NCBI GenBank assembly: GCA_003211235.1
Contig: QCTG01000005.1
Coordinates: 1-51,395, forward strand
Length of the DNA stretch: 51,395 nt
Direction: 5' to 3'
From: Synechococcus sp. AG-673-B04
GTDB taxonomy: Bacteria > Cyanobacteriota > Cyanobacteriia > PCC-6307 > Cyanobiaceae
This document shows, in pieces, positions 36,834-44,125 of this stretch; the first letter of the stretch is position 1, and each line of letters opens with the position of its first letter. Both the position numbers and the translations under genes were made by a program. The notes under the pieces are model-generated. The model was given only the letters and a program-made list of their open reading frames with translations. It was not told the origin of the DNA and searched no databases.

Positions 36834-37040
36834 ATGTCCGAGAAATTTATCAGCACAATCCAGCTTTGCGAAGAAATCGGCTTGAGCCGGTAGTCCTTTT
36901 TGGGGACGTAGCCACTCTTTTGAAAATGTGACCGATTACGGCGACCCATGAAGTTCAGGTGTTTGCTTCGACCTGTCCTTGTGGGACACCGATAAAAGAT
37001 TCTCTCTCGTTCCGGTCAAAACGAGGGCCGATCATCGACA
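36834..37040 (+). pseudogene. Relic of an HTH (excisionase-like) gene
   Basis: Begins MSEKFISTIQLCEEIGLSR and stops at once. After shifts of frame, downstream stretches (YRRP-like, then LWDTDKRFSLVPV) can be pieced together. The opening matches the form of short helix-turn-helix proteins ending in an L-L-W-D-x-x-K segment that accompany picocyanobacterial integrases. It lies just inside the right tRNA fragment, where an excisionase would be expected. Reconstruction across frameshifts is by eye. Confidence 0.36.
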
Positions 37041-37120
37041 TCAATACCCTACATGCTGTGGCAAATGGGTTCAAGCAGCTATCCCACCACCACATGTGGT
37101 GATCCGTCCTTGCTGGAGAC

Positions 37121-37162
37121 AATCAGACTCACAGCAGCAATCAGACTCAAAAATCAGACTCA
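37121..37162. repeat. Three 11-bp direct repeats beside the right attachment site
   Basis: AATCAGACTCA occurs at 37121, 37139 and 37152. A hairpin CACTTGA/TCAAGTG (37165-37193) follows and touches the tRNA 3' end. Clustered short repeats next to an attachment site fit recombinase arm sites. Confidence 0.8.
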
Positions 37163-37191
37163 CCCACTTGAAAAAATGAGTGAGATTCAAG

Positions 37192-37237
37192 TGGAGCCAA
37201 GGAGACTCGAACTCCTGACCCCCTGCATGTCATGCAG
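37192..37237 (-). other. 3' part of a tRNA gene (attachment-site remnant, right)
   Basis: Minus strand: anticodon loop with GAC, variable loop, intact T-arm (GGAG-TTCGAGT-CTCC) and acceptor end GGCTCCA. 44 of 46 bases match 25189-25234; the differences are one in the T-stem and one in the anticodon. There is no 5' half, so it cannot be a functional tRNA. Confidence 0.85.
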
Positions 37238-37520
37238 CCACTCGCATCCTTCAAACCATAGTTTCCACAACGCTTCTGGCAAAAGCAAAAAGGCAGAATA
37301 GAGCAAGACCTAGAGCAAAACAGAAGACGCGGCGGGGGTTTGCTCTAAATCCACCCGAACGGACTCCAGGATTAAATCCCGCTGGAGCAGGTGAAGCCCC
37401 GCTGCCATCAGCACAATTCCACTCTGCAGATCGAGCTGGGCGATGCAGCCACAGCATCTCGCGATCGTCAGATGGTCTTCCCACATCCACAGGCGTTGCG
37501 CACCAGATCAGTGTGCCGCT
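37238..37520. other. GC-rich stretch without a supported gene
   Basis: Base composition returns to core-like values immediately beyond the right tRNA fragment. A minus-strand frame (37251-37490) ends in a hydrophobic tail but lacks a convincing start. Confidence 0.4.
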
Positions 37521-37748
37521 CTATTTCTGCCGGTACCGCTCCAGCCAATCGGTGTAATCGACCAGTTCGCCATAACCACCGACCACCAATGATCGGCATT
37601 CAGCTTCTGCGAGTTTGTTGACCGCAGCGGTGTGATGCAACGACTGCAACCGCTTCTGTTCCCGTAGCCCTGACCATCTGGCGTTCTTGAGCAAGTCATC
37701 CTCAAGCTGCCCTTTTGGTGGCTTGCGTTGTCGTCGTCGTGCTGCCAT
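37521..37748 (-). CDS. Small basic hypothetical protein
   Basis: 75 residues: MAARRRQRKPPKGQLEDDLL, then NARWSGLREQKRLQSLHHTA and ELVDYTDWLERYRQK. ATG overlaps the TGA of the upstream frame (TGATG), implying translational coupling. Basic N-terminus could bind nucleic acid. GC-rich like the core. Confidence 0.52.
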   Translation of the reverse strand: MAARRRQRKPPKGQLEDDLLKNARWSGLREQKRLQSLHHTAAVNKLAEAECRSLVVGGYGELVDYTDWLERYRQK

Positions 37749-37984
37749 CACAGCGCCTCTTGAATTGAGAGCTGCACCTTCACGGCAAGCAATAACCCCA
37801 GCAGTTCTCGACGTTGGAGCGGTTGCAGCCGCACCCAGTCCCAGAACACATGGGTCTCCATCAGCCCAGGCGCTTCAGCAGCAGCCTTCTCCCATAGCCG
37901 CAGACGGTATGGGCCATGGAACCAAGTCCAGAAGGTGCATCCCGGCTGGCCCCGATGTAGGACACGACCAATGAATTGGTTAAT
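37748..37984 (-). pseudogene. 5'-truncated gene coupled to the 37521 gene
   Basis: The frame opens after a TGA at 37985-37987 and has no start codon before an internal ATG. The translation is protein-like: GCTFWTWFHGPYRLRLWEKA, then THVFWDWVRLQPLQRRELLG and a helical end. It probably lost its 5' part when the neighbouring DNA was rearranged. Confidence 0.48.
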
Positions 37985-38090
37985 TCAAATGTCCAGACTG
38001 ATGAGCAAATGTACTTGGTAGTTTATTCTCTGACACAAAAAAATTGACTTCCTGATCCAGCAGGCGTACAGATCACGCAGTTGGGAGTCA

Positions 38091-38279
38091 GTGATGAATG
38101 AGTTCCATAATGAATCCAATCAAGGATTGGTTTTAGAGCCTTGGGATGCTCCTGAGGATTATTTTTTATGTCTCACGGAATGTGAATTGAATGATAAAAA
38201 GTGTGTGACCAGTTGCCTGCTAACTCATTTAAATATTAGCGATGGCAGCGGTAACAGTTTCGGCGTCAAGCTTAAATAA
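38091..38279 (+). CDS. Small protein with twin Cys-x3-Cys motif
   Basis: 62 residues (a second ATG follows immediately). YFLCLTECELNDKKCVTSCL contains C-x3-C, six residues, C-x3-C, i.e. a helical-hairpin Cys pair arrangement that could form two disulfides or bind a metal. No signal peptide. Similar short Cys-hairpin proteins occur in marine Synechococcus, but no function is known. Confidence 0.7.
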   Translation: MMNEFHNESNQGLVLEPWDAPEDYFLCLTECELNDKKCVTSCLLTHLNISDGSGNSFGVKLK

Positions 38280-38431
38280 AGGATGTTAATCAGTGAAACA
38301 CCTTGATCAGTTTGTCATCGCCCAATTAGAACCCTTCTCTCCAGCAGCAGTGAAGTGTCAAAAATAACCAGCCTTCGTCACTGTAAGCGGTTGTCAAGAG
38401 CTTGAGGCGCTGGGCCTTAACTCATTGACTT

Positions 38432-38791
38432 TTAAGATGAGACCCACAATAAAGCTTTTGAGTTATCAGCGAATGTCTGCCAGTCAGCAACATGATCTGC
38501 ATAACCTTTCCAAATGTTGTCTTCGATCCGAAGAGTAAAGATCACTTCTCCTGATTCAGATGTGATCTTTAGCCTTGTTCCACCTTTTCGACGGAGAACC
38601 CAATCGCCAAGAGCATTTTCTGGGTCAATGAAGGAGTCGTGCTTTTCCTTTGAAATCAACTCAGTTTCCAAGTTGTGCTTTGTGCAGTAATCAGCCAGGG
38701 CCATTAGTTCTGAGATTCCATTCAGCCTGTGCGAGTCCTGATAGGTCGCCAATGACGCCTCTATGAATTCCGCTGTTTGGTGCAACTCCAT
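38432..38791 (-). CDS. Hypothetical protein
   Basis: 119 residues: helical N-terminus (AEFIEASLATYQDSHRLNGI; LMALADYCTKHNLETELI) followed by a small beta domain (WVLRRKGGTRLKITSESGEV; FTLRIEDNIWKGYADHVADW). Soluble. Balanced composition. Not recognised. Confidence 0.7.
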   Translation of the reverse strand: MELHQTAEFIEASLATYQDSHRLNGISELMALADYCTKHNLETELISKEKHDSFIDPENALGDWVLRRKGGTRLKITSESGEVIFTLRIEDNIWKGYADHVADWQTFADNSKALLWVSS

Positions 38792-38938
38792 ATCGCCTAA
38801 ATGGCTTTTCTCTGGTTTAACTCTTTTGCCTTACTCAACACAGGGATAATCGCCCTTGCGGGGACTAGCCGGTATCAAACAATAAAAAAAAACCTGGCCC
38901 GCTTAAGCAAGGACTCACTGCGAAAACAAGTACTTAGT

Positions 38939-39100
38939 CTAAAGGGCTCCAAACCTCAAGACAAGTTCGATTGCTCCCAGTCCGAATAGAAACGTTCCGC
39001 CCAGCAGAGCAGCATCTCTCTTGTTTTGTGCCATTGAAAAAAAGGCTGAGCCAAGAACCAGCACTCCCAAGAGTCTAAAGGAAATTGTAAAACTGAACAT
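38939..39100 (-). CDS. 53-residue membrane protein, copy 2 of a paralogous pair
   Basis: MFSFTISFRLLGVLVLGSAF, hinge MAQNKRDAALL, then GGTFLFGLGAIELVLRFGAL. Same length and arrangement as 27909-28070, with LLGGTF-x-x-GLGAIE-x-VLRFG shared. The plus-strand frame over this region (38801-38989) is therefore a shadow. Function unknown; the polar hinge between two helices suggests a helical hairpin in the membrane. Confidence 0.75.
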   Translation of the reverse strand: MFSFTISFRLLGVLVLGSAFFSMAQNKRDAALLGGTFLFGLGAIELVLRFGAL

Positions 39101-39249
39101 TTAGCACCTTTACGATCTAGTGGTTGATAGTCGCCGACTTTACGCAAATTTATGAAATCGGCTTAACAACTTCTGGATATTGCTTAAGAACGCAATACAA
39201 CTCAATGCTCTAAAGAAAGGAGATTGCGGGTGATTGCGCAGCCACAAAA
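39101..39249. other. Intergenic
   Basis: Short AT-rich gap between the small membrane protein gene and the tRNA-like element; nothing supported. Confidence 0.4.
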
Positions 39250-39325
39250 AAGCGGACAACAGTCGCCGCACGCGCAGACCCGTGCGTGAAGAGTGCAGCG
39301 GGATACCACTCCGCTACATGAAACT
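39250..39325 (-). ncRNA. Possible degenerate tRNA-like RNA with terminator
   Basis: Minus strand: TA-GCGG-AGTGGTATC-CCGC resembles a tRNA D-arm with its GG, followed by a loop containing CTCTTCAC (anticodon-like TTC). No T-arm follows; instead GCGGCGAC-TGTT-GTCCGC and TTTTTT form a terminator at 39252-39275. It may be a decayed tRNA or a small RNA. Evidence is structural and modest. Confidence 0.33.
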
Positions 39326-39570
39326 ACTTTGCTGCGTTTGTACTGAATGCCAGCAACTATGACGACTAAGCACAAAAAAGCATCGGCAGTCTTAAACCAA
39401 TGCTAAGTATTTGTAACTACTAGTGGAAGATGACGTACCACTTGAGTCACTGCAGTCAACTAACTGCCCTGCGAAATTAAGCCGGTGATTCGAATAAAGG
39501 AATCAGAATAAATTCTCATTGCCTCTGGCGCGACTAATAAGTAGATCATATGTAACGGGACGAGTTTGCC
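39326..39570. other. Intergenic, nothing supported
   Basis: Promoter region of the second DUF3104 gene is expected here; no clear motif seen. Confidence 0.4.
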
Positions 39571-39870
39571 ATGAGCGTTGACCGTTGCATTATTAAGCAG
39601 CCAAAAATTCAGCCCGCTTTTCAAAAAGCTACAGCTGGCGACATCGTTATTGTTTGGGATGAGCCTGAGCGAATGGACGACAATCCTGATGCATGGTGGA
39701 TGGGTGAAATGATCTGCGTAGAAGGAAGTGCTCGTGATCCCAAGGCGCCGTTACTCTTCCAGGTCGCTGATATAGACAAGGGAGTCATTCATTGGGTTAA
39801 TGCCGACTGTGTTCAAAAGGCATTGATGCCTTTGAATGATCCAAAGTCAAAAGTCATTCCTTTTGGTTGA
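39571..39870 (+). CDS. DUF3104 protein, copy 2
   Basis: 99 residues. TAGDIVIVWDEPERMDDNPD, then AWWMGEMICVEGSARDPKAP and LLFQVADIDKGVIHWVNADC. This is the canonical DUF3104 sequence with W-W-M-G and D-P-K-A-P-LLFQVAD. Copy 1 at 13603 is shorter and diverged. Function unknown. Confidence 0.87.
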   Translation: MSVDRCIIKQPKIQPAFQKATAGDIVIVWDEPERMDDNPDAWWMGEMICVEGSARDPKAPLLFQVADIDKGVIHWVNADCVQKALMPLNDPKSKVIPFG

Positions 39871-39999
39871 ATGAATTGCTTGGAACAAGGTTTTTCACTA
39901 ACTAACATCTTGTAAGGTTGGGGCAAATAGATCAATACGTTGGTCGTATCTCCATAAGCGCTGTGTGACAGTTCAACGCAATGTGGTCAGCCTGTCCAT

Positions 40000-40165
40000 C
40001 CAACTGCAAGTCCTCACTGGCACTCACTGTCCATGGGCTGATGGTGCGTCAGGCCTGAACTTAGAAACCAGTTACTGTTGATGGTTAACCAACCATTCCT
40101 CACCACCAAGCTTTTGAGGGTGGTCCTGTGGGTTGGGGCGGTAACCAGGCGTGGGAATAGTTTAA
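40000..40165 (-). pseudogene. DUF1651 relic, copy 2
   Basis: The minus strand reads EEWLVNHQQ-stop-LVSKFRPDAPSAHGQ-stop, aligned to the intact copy at 41821 (GWLVNRQQQLVCQFKPDAPS). At least two stops interrupt it, and the C-terminal part is missing. It directly adjoins the nuclease relic. Confidence 0.65.
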
Positions 40166-40221
40166 CCAGCAAACGCAGCCAGCGCCTGTCAGCTAGTCCA
40201 CGCTCATTGGCTGGCGTACTT

Positions 40222-40500
40222 CTAATAAATCTCGGCATGACCACTGGAGACCAACTGCTGTTGCACGTTCGTCACGTCAACAAACAACTCGGCCACGGTG
40301 CGGTCATAGCGATCTTTGGTGATACGCCTTATGCCCACTTAACGGCCAACGACAAGGCTTCTCAGGTAATCCCGTGCAGCAATGGCTGGATTGGGATTAG
40401 CACGTTTGCCACGTAACTCTGGCGTATCGATACAAGCCAGCCTGATGCGTTCACCTGTGTTGGTACGGCATGTATTGCCTCCGTGATGAAGGCACTGAAT
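40222..40500 (-). pseudogene. Thermonuclease (staphylococcal nuclease) domain relic
   Basis: Minus strand: NTGERIRLACIDTPELRGKR carries the SNase R-x-R-L-x-x-I-D-x-P-E active-site segment; after RDYLRSLVVGR a TAA interrupts, then VGIRRITKDRYDRTVAELFV and NVQQQLVSSGHAEIY follow, ending at a second stop where a Trp codon is usual. All main motifs are present, so inactivation looks recent. No start codon is evident upstream. Confidence 0.82.
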
Positions 40501-40627
40501 AGCTGATCACTGCTCAACAGTGTGGGATTCATTCAGCGGCAAGCCGGAATTCATCAATGCGGTTTCGGATTTTCTGACGGAACTAGAGACAAACCACGGC
40601 TTCGCAGTAGCGCCAATTTGCGAATAC

Positions 40628-40936
40628 TCAGCAGGGTGCGGGGCGAATTGGAACGCTTGCCCGAGTCGGCTGATTTAGGTGACCCCCTTTAACTGCAACT
40701 GCAAGACGTGCTGGTGATGATGCTGACGAATCAGTTGATGGCACGGATGCGCTGATGGGGATAACAAACTTATTCTCTTTTTCCTTTTCGCCGAAGATCA
40801 TCCTATCAGCAAAGAATGAAATGTTAATAGCAGTGAATGCACCCACTGGAACTGATTGCAAGTAGGAATACCCGTTAGACATAAGTATTCCAACAATCAG
40901 TGCGTTTAATCCGGTACCAACTGTCAGCGATCTCAA
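40628..40936 (-). CDS. Small two-helix membrane protein
   Basis: 102 residues from a TTG. RSLTVGTGLNALIVGILMSN and YLQSVPVGAFTAINISFFAD are membrane segments; the INISFFADRMIFGE turn resembles GtrA-type ends, but only two helices exist. A polar, Ser/Pro-rich tail follows. It starts 36 bp after the ArsH stop on the same strand. Confidence 0.5.
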   Translation of the reverse strand: MRSLTVGTGLNALIVGILMSNGYSYLQSVPVGAFTAINISFFADRMIFGEKEKENKFVIPISASVPSTDSSASSPARLAVAVKGGHLNQPTRASVPIRPAPC

Positions 40937-40971
40937 ATTATAAAGAAGATATTTCTTGAGTAAATTATTCG

Positions 40972-41601
40972 TCAGAACGCCTCCTTGAGATTCATACGCT
41001 CAGCCAATTCTTCACCAGACTCAACGCGCTCAGAGTGACGATCGGCTAGGAAGTCAACTTTATCCTTGAGGATCTCAGTGAACTTGACCAACTCTTCGGC
41101 AACATCGATAACACGATTACGGAAAGCTGAATCCTTAAGTCGACCATCCTCAGTGAACTCTTGATAAGCTTTAGGAATAGAGGACTGATTCGGAATAGTG
41201 AACATTCTCATCCAGCGACCCATCTGCCTCATGAGGTTCACAGTATTGAAAGATTGGGATCCTCCTTCAACCTGCATTACCGCCAGTGTTTTACCTTGAG
41301 TAGGACGAACAGCTCCGACAGAAAGTTGCATCCAGTCCACCTGATTCTTCATGACTGCGGAGACAGTTCCGTGAAGCTCAGGAGAGATCCAAACGAATCC
41401 ACTAGCCCAATCAACTTGATTCAAGTATTCTTGAACTTTAGGATCATCACGAAGCTCCTCATCATAAAGAGGAAGATTTGGATCAACCACGATAGCATCA
41501 ACTCCAAACTGTGTCAGAAACCTTTGAACCTCTAGTGCCAGTTTGTGACTGACAGAGTTGGATCGAAGCGAACCGTATTGAACAAGAATTTTGGAGGTCA
41601 T
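40972..41601 (-). CDS. arsH: ArsH-like NADPH-dependent FMN reductase
   Basis: 209 residues from the ATG at 41601, which follows AAGGAG with ideal spacing. [19 protein letters not shown] is the FMN phosphate loop; [39 protein letters not shown] and [19 protein letters not shown] are ArsH hallmarks. ArsH oxidises organoarsenicals or reduces quinones and metals using NADPH. The frame continues upstream to 41727 and there encodes a signal-peptide-like 42 residues; see findings. Neighbours here are not arsenic genes. Confidence 0.9.
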   Translation of the reverse strand: MTSKILVQYGSLRSNSVSHKLALEVQRFLTQFGVDAIVVDPNLPLYDEELRDDPKVQEYLNQVDWASGFVWISPELHGTVSAVMKNQVDWMQLSVGAVRPTQGKTLAVMQVEGGSQSFNTVNLMRQMGRWMRMFTIPNQSSIPKAYQEFTEDGRLKDSAFRNRVIDVAEELVKFTEILKDKVDFLADRHSERVESGEELAERMNLKEAF

Positions 41602-41727
41602 TGAGTTCTCCTTCGGGTCAGTATCAAGACTTGGAGCCAGTGAATTCGTTGTAAGTGCAGCCTCCGCTGTAGCTGTCGCAGCGCTAATAGCGAGAACGGC
41701 GGTAGTGATGGAGGGAATACGATTCAT
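41602..41727 (-). other. In-frame signal-peptide-like extension of the ArsH-like gene
   Basis: From the ATG at 41727: [20 protein letters not shown] then [14 protein letters not shown]. Basic start, hydrophobic core, A-x-A cleavage option. It has no ribosome site, unlike the internal ATG. Confidence 0.5.
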
Positions 41728-41820
41728 GGGTTAAGTATGTAATTGATTAGTGAATTACGCATCCCTCAATCGATTGATTGTTCTGCCTGATCTCAGGGCT
41801 TTGAATCCCTCAACCGGTGA

Positions 41821-42165
41821 TCAGCGCACCGGTGGTGCGATTCGCTGCCACCTGGTCTTCAATATCTTTTGCCAGGCATCAACAGCGTTGTGGCGAAGCA
41901 TTCGCCTTCGGATCTGCGGTACCGGCAACCGCGGCGGAATCCAGCTGTAAGTCCTTGCAGCCACCCACTGACCGTGTGCTGATGGTGCATCTGGCTTGAA
42001 CTGACAAACCAGCTGCTGCTGTCTATTCACCAACCAGCCCTCGCGGCCCGGTTTCTCCGGTGGCGGATTGATGGAGAGTTTTTGATCGGGATGGCGATGG
42101 TCTGTTGCCCAACCCGATCGGACGGGGTCACGTGGATCTAACTGGGTCAGTTCTTGACCGGGCAA
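41821..42165 (-). CDS. DUF1651 protein, intact copy
   Basis: 114 residues. GREGWLVNRQQQLVCQFKPD, then HGQWVAARTYSWIPPRLPVP and RRRMLRHNAVDAWQKILKTR with a final W. These are the G-W-L-V, central W and C-terminal R-R-M-x-R-x-x-A-x-x-x-W positions of DUF1651, a family restricted to marine picocyanobacteria. Two dead copies lie at 32745 and 40000. The N-terminal about 20 residues overlap the next gene and the start may be internal. Confidence 0.78.
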   Translation of the reverse strand: MPGQELTQLDPRDPVRSGWATDHRHPDQKLSINPPPEKPGREGWLVNRQQQLVCQFKPDAPSAHGQWVAARTYSWIPPRLPVPQIRRRMLRHNAVDAWQKILKTRWQRIAPPVR

Positions 42166-42305
42166 GCGTATGCGTCCATCTGCAGCTCGCGGTTCACGGC
42201 TGCCATCCCATCCCTGTCATCAAAGGCGCGATACATCGCAAGCTGTTTGTTCAGCTCCTCGCAACGGTTGCTGAAACCGAATTGAGCTTGAGTTGAAGTT
42301 GTCAT
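42147..42305 (-). CDS. Small hypothetical protein
   Basis: 52 residues from the ATG at 42305: MTTSTQAQFGFSNRCEELNK then QLAMYRAFDDRDGMAAVNRE. Helical; its end overlaps the DUF1651 frame by 19 bases, suggesting a coupled pair. Confidence 0.52.
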   Translation of the reverse strand: MTTSTQAQFGFSNRCEELNKQLAMYRAFDDRDGMAAVNRELQMDAYACPVKN

Positions 42306-42358
42306 GTCTTTGATTGTGTGGGTGTGCCTCACAGACGTGAGGCTTTGATCTGCAGTGA

Positions 42359-42529
42359 TCAGCCGGCTACTGCTGAAATGCTGTACGGGGCTTCAGGGGA
42401 GCTTGTGGGCATGGGGTCGAGCTTGCCGAGTGCCAATGCTTTGGCGCGGACATACATCTGACTTGATGTGGCACCAGCTGCTTCCATCGCTTTGGCGACG
42501 ATGTCCCAGTTACGAACTTCGGTAGACAT
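42359..42529 (-). CDS. Small hypothetical protein
   Basis: 56 residues from the ATG at 42529: MSTEVRNWDIVAKAMEAAGA then SSQMYVRAKALALGKLDPMP. The first half is helical; the tail is Pro/Ser-rich. Located 53 bp upstream of the 42305 gene on the same strand, likely one transcript with it and DUF1651. Confidence 0.55.
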   Translation of the reverse strand: MSTEVRNWDIVAKAMEAAGATSSQMYVRAKALALGKLDPMPTSSPEAPYSISAVAG

Positions 42530-42559
42530 TTGAGTTTGCGTTGAAGATGAAACAACCAT

Positions 42560-43180
42560 CGCCAGCCAGCTGATCTGCCCGTGACGGTGAAACCCGCCAT
42601 TGGACCGAACATGCGAAATGAGACAGTCCCCGCTAGTTGGACACCTATTGATCGGGGTGAGATCAGCAGCGCCAATGGAGTTACGGCATCAGTGCATGGA
42701 TTGCTGAATTGATCACTCACTTGCGCAAGCAAACGCGCAATCAATCCCTGCATCAAAGACCTCAAATCAGCCCTATCCGATGGTGCGCTTCAACTAGTTA
42801 GCAAGTCTTTCTTCAGCGTCCGGACTTGCTCGAGGCCTGTCCAGGACAAGCAACCTCTGTAAACCTTCCGAGTATCAGGCGAAACCAAGACGCGCCTTTA
42901 CATATGTTAATGTTGCTAAATGAATTAACTTAATTACCGCCAAATCTCTGAGGAGTACTACCTCGTTACCTGGGACAATGGTGAGTGGAAAATCTTGCAC
43001 GCCGACAAAATTTTAGGAGATCTTCTTCCGTCAAACTATTACCAGTTCAGTTGACTTGCACAAACAGGGTTTCAACCTTCTTGCCATGGTTTTTCTGCTG
43101 ATTCCCCAGGCGGTAAAAACGCACCGTTACAACAGTTGTGTTGATGTCCAGATCACCATGTGACATGCGATTAATCCGCA
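42560..43180. other. Stretch with a start-less fragment, no supported gene
   Basis: A plus-strand frame at 42929-43054 reads EEYYLVTWDNGEWKILHADK and is protein-like but has no start codon (a TAA precedes). Otherwise nothing is supported. Confidence 0.35.
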
Positions 43181-43196
43181 GGGACTAAACAGTCCC
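43181..43196 (+). promoter_or_regulatory. Hairpin in the leader of the DUF3721 gene
   Basis: GGGACT-AAAC-AGTCCC; no T-run, 44 bp before the ATG at 43241. May act in the 5' untranslated region. Confidence 0.5.
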
Positions 43197-43240
43197 GGCC
43201 AGCTTCCCCTAAGTTGATGGGATTAATACGGCGAAGGCCG

Positions 43241-43471
43241 ATGAGACGACTAACTCGCCAGATGAGATGCCAACTGTTCGGCATCGTTACGAGTTGCCTG
43301 TTCATGGCAGGTGCTTCCGTTTGTGCTCATGGCAGAGGGATTTATGCCACGCAAAGTGATGCCACAGACCGTGCGAAGGAAATCGGTTGCACGACCATTC
43401 ATCAAAATAATGGAAAGTGGATGCCTTGCTCCGATGAGAGGGAACTCCACCAGCAACTTCGCAAGCAATGA
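43241..43471 (+). CDS. DUF3721 exported protein
   Basis: 76 residues from the ATG at 43241 (earlier in-frame starts at 43214/43217). Signal peptide region CQLFGIVTSCLFMAGASVCAHG, i.e. apolar core then A-x-A-like site; GIYATQSDATDRAKEIGCTT and NNGKWMPCSDE form the DUF3721 core with two conserved Cys. Family of unknown function in marine picocyanobacteria. Overlaps the next gene by 4 bases (ATGA). Confidence 0.77.
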   Translation: MRRLTRQMRCQLFGIVTSCLFMAGASVCAHGRGIYATQSDATDRAKEIGCTTIHQNNGKWMPCSDERELHQQLRKQ

Positions 43472-43737
43472 GACGACGCCAGGTTGGAAGGAATGCACGG
43501 AAGCTTCACCGTTGGCTGGTACCGATTGCCGCGCTTCCTTTGTTAATCACAGCTAGCACAGGTTCTCTCTACACCTTGCTATTGCAACAAGATATCGATG
43601 CTTTCTGGTTGCTCAAAATCCACACCGGAGATTTTGGTCTTCTGAACCTTCAACCCGTGTATCCAATACTGTTGGGAATCCTAACCTTATTCATAACCAT
43701 TTCAGGGTCAATCTTGCTTTTGAAGCCATCGAGATGA
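43468..43737 (+). CDS. PepSY-associated two-helix membrane protein
   Basis: 89 residues. KLHRWLVPIAALPLLITAST and then GSLYTLL is the first PepSY_TM-type helix, with the H-R-W start. PVYPILLGILTLFITISGSI is the last helix. Such short proteins relate to the membrane parts of ferric-siderophore reductase-like proteins. ATGA overlap with DUF3721 indicates joint function, perhaps in envelope redox or metal handling. Confidence 0.8.
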   Translation: MRRRQVGRNARKLHRWLVPIAALPLLITASTGSLYTLLLQQDIDAFWLLKIHTGDFGLLNLQPVYPILLGILTLFITISGSILLLKPSR

Positions 43738-43957
43738 TACAGCGTTTTTTATTCGAGTTGTTTGACAACATTCAGGAGCGCGAAAAAACAGAGATTGTTC
43801 CGTCATGGATTTAGGCGAGTACTCCGGACGAATACATCATCACCGGTATCGCTATCTGACACCCTTCTAAATCGCGCGATATTTCAGCCGTAATTTCATG
43901 GCTTTGCATCGCTCCTCTGTGTAAGGATGGATGCCAAAGTGTCTTCAACCCAACCTG
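43738..43957. other. Intergenic, nothing supported
   Basis: No gene or terminator recognised. Confidence 0.4.
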
Positions 43958-44071
43958 TCAGGCTCTCGCTTTGGTTGGGTATGGCATCGGAAAGGTGAGG
44001 CCATAAACGTCGATCACGTTTGGTTCCGTGCATTCCTCAAGCTCAGCCAAATACTCTCTAATCTGAGCCAT
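43958..44071 (-). CDS. Possible 37-residue protein or gene remnant
   Basis: From the ATG at 44071: MAQIREYLAELEECTEPNVI then DVYGLTFPMPYPTKARA. Upstream in frame LIEQQRQKQ follows a TTG at 44098. Good composition, but short; it could be the end of a decayed larger gene. Confidence 0.38.
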   Translation of the reverse strand: MAQIREYLAELEECTEPNVIDVYGLTFPMPYPTKARA

Positions 44072-44125
44072 CTGCTTCTGTCGCTGCTGCTCGATCAAGG
44101 TCCTGTGGATTGCGCACAGAAGTAG

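Larger units (their letters stand above)
25189..37237. mobile_element. Candidate tRNA-targeted integrative element, about 12 kb
   Basis: Bounded by 46-bp tRNA 3' fragments in the same orientation, with a tyrosine recombinase immediately inside the left end and an HTH-type relic inside the right end. Contents are AT-rich small genes, relics and interspersed repeats. Layout matches the elements called tycheposons in Prochlorococcus (tyrosine recombinase, partial tRNAs, small cargo). The absence of a full tRNA at either end and the frameshifted integrase suggest an old or nested insertion rather than an active one. Confidence 0.5.

Noticed and set aside
37192-37237. A functional tRNA-Val or tRNA-Ala gene
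   Set aside because: Only the 3' half is present; the upstream sequence does not pair with the acceptor strand.
38801-38989. 62-residue plus-strand frame
   Set aside because: It overlaps the minus-strand 53-residue membrane gene, which is supported by a paralogue.
42367-42765. 132-residue minus-strand frame
   Set aside because: Shadow of the 42359-42529 gene in another frame; rich in rare residues.
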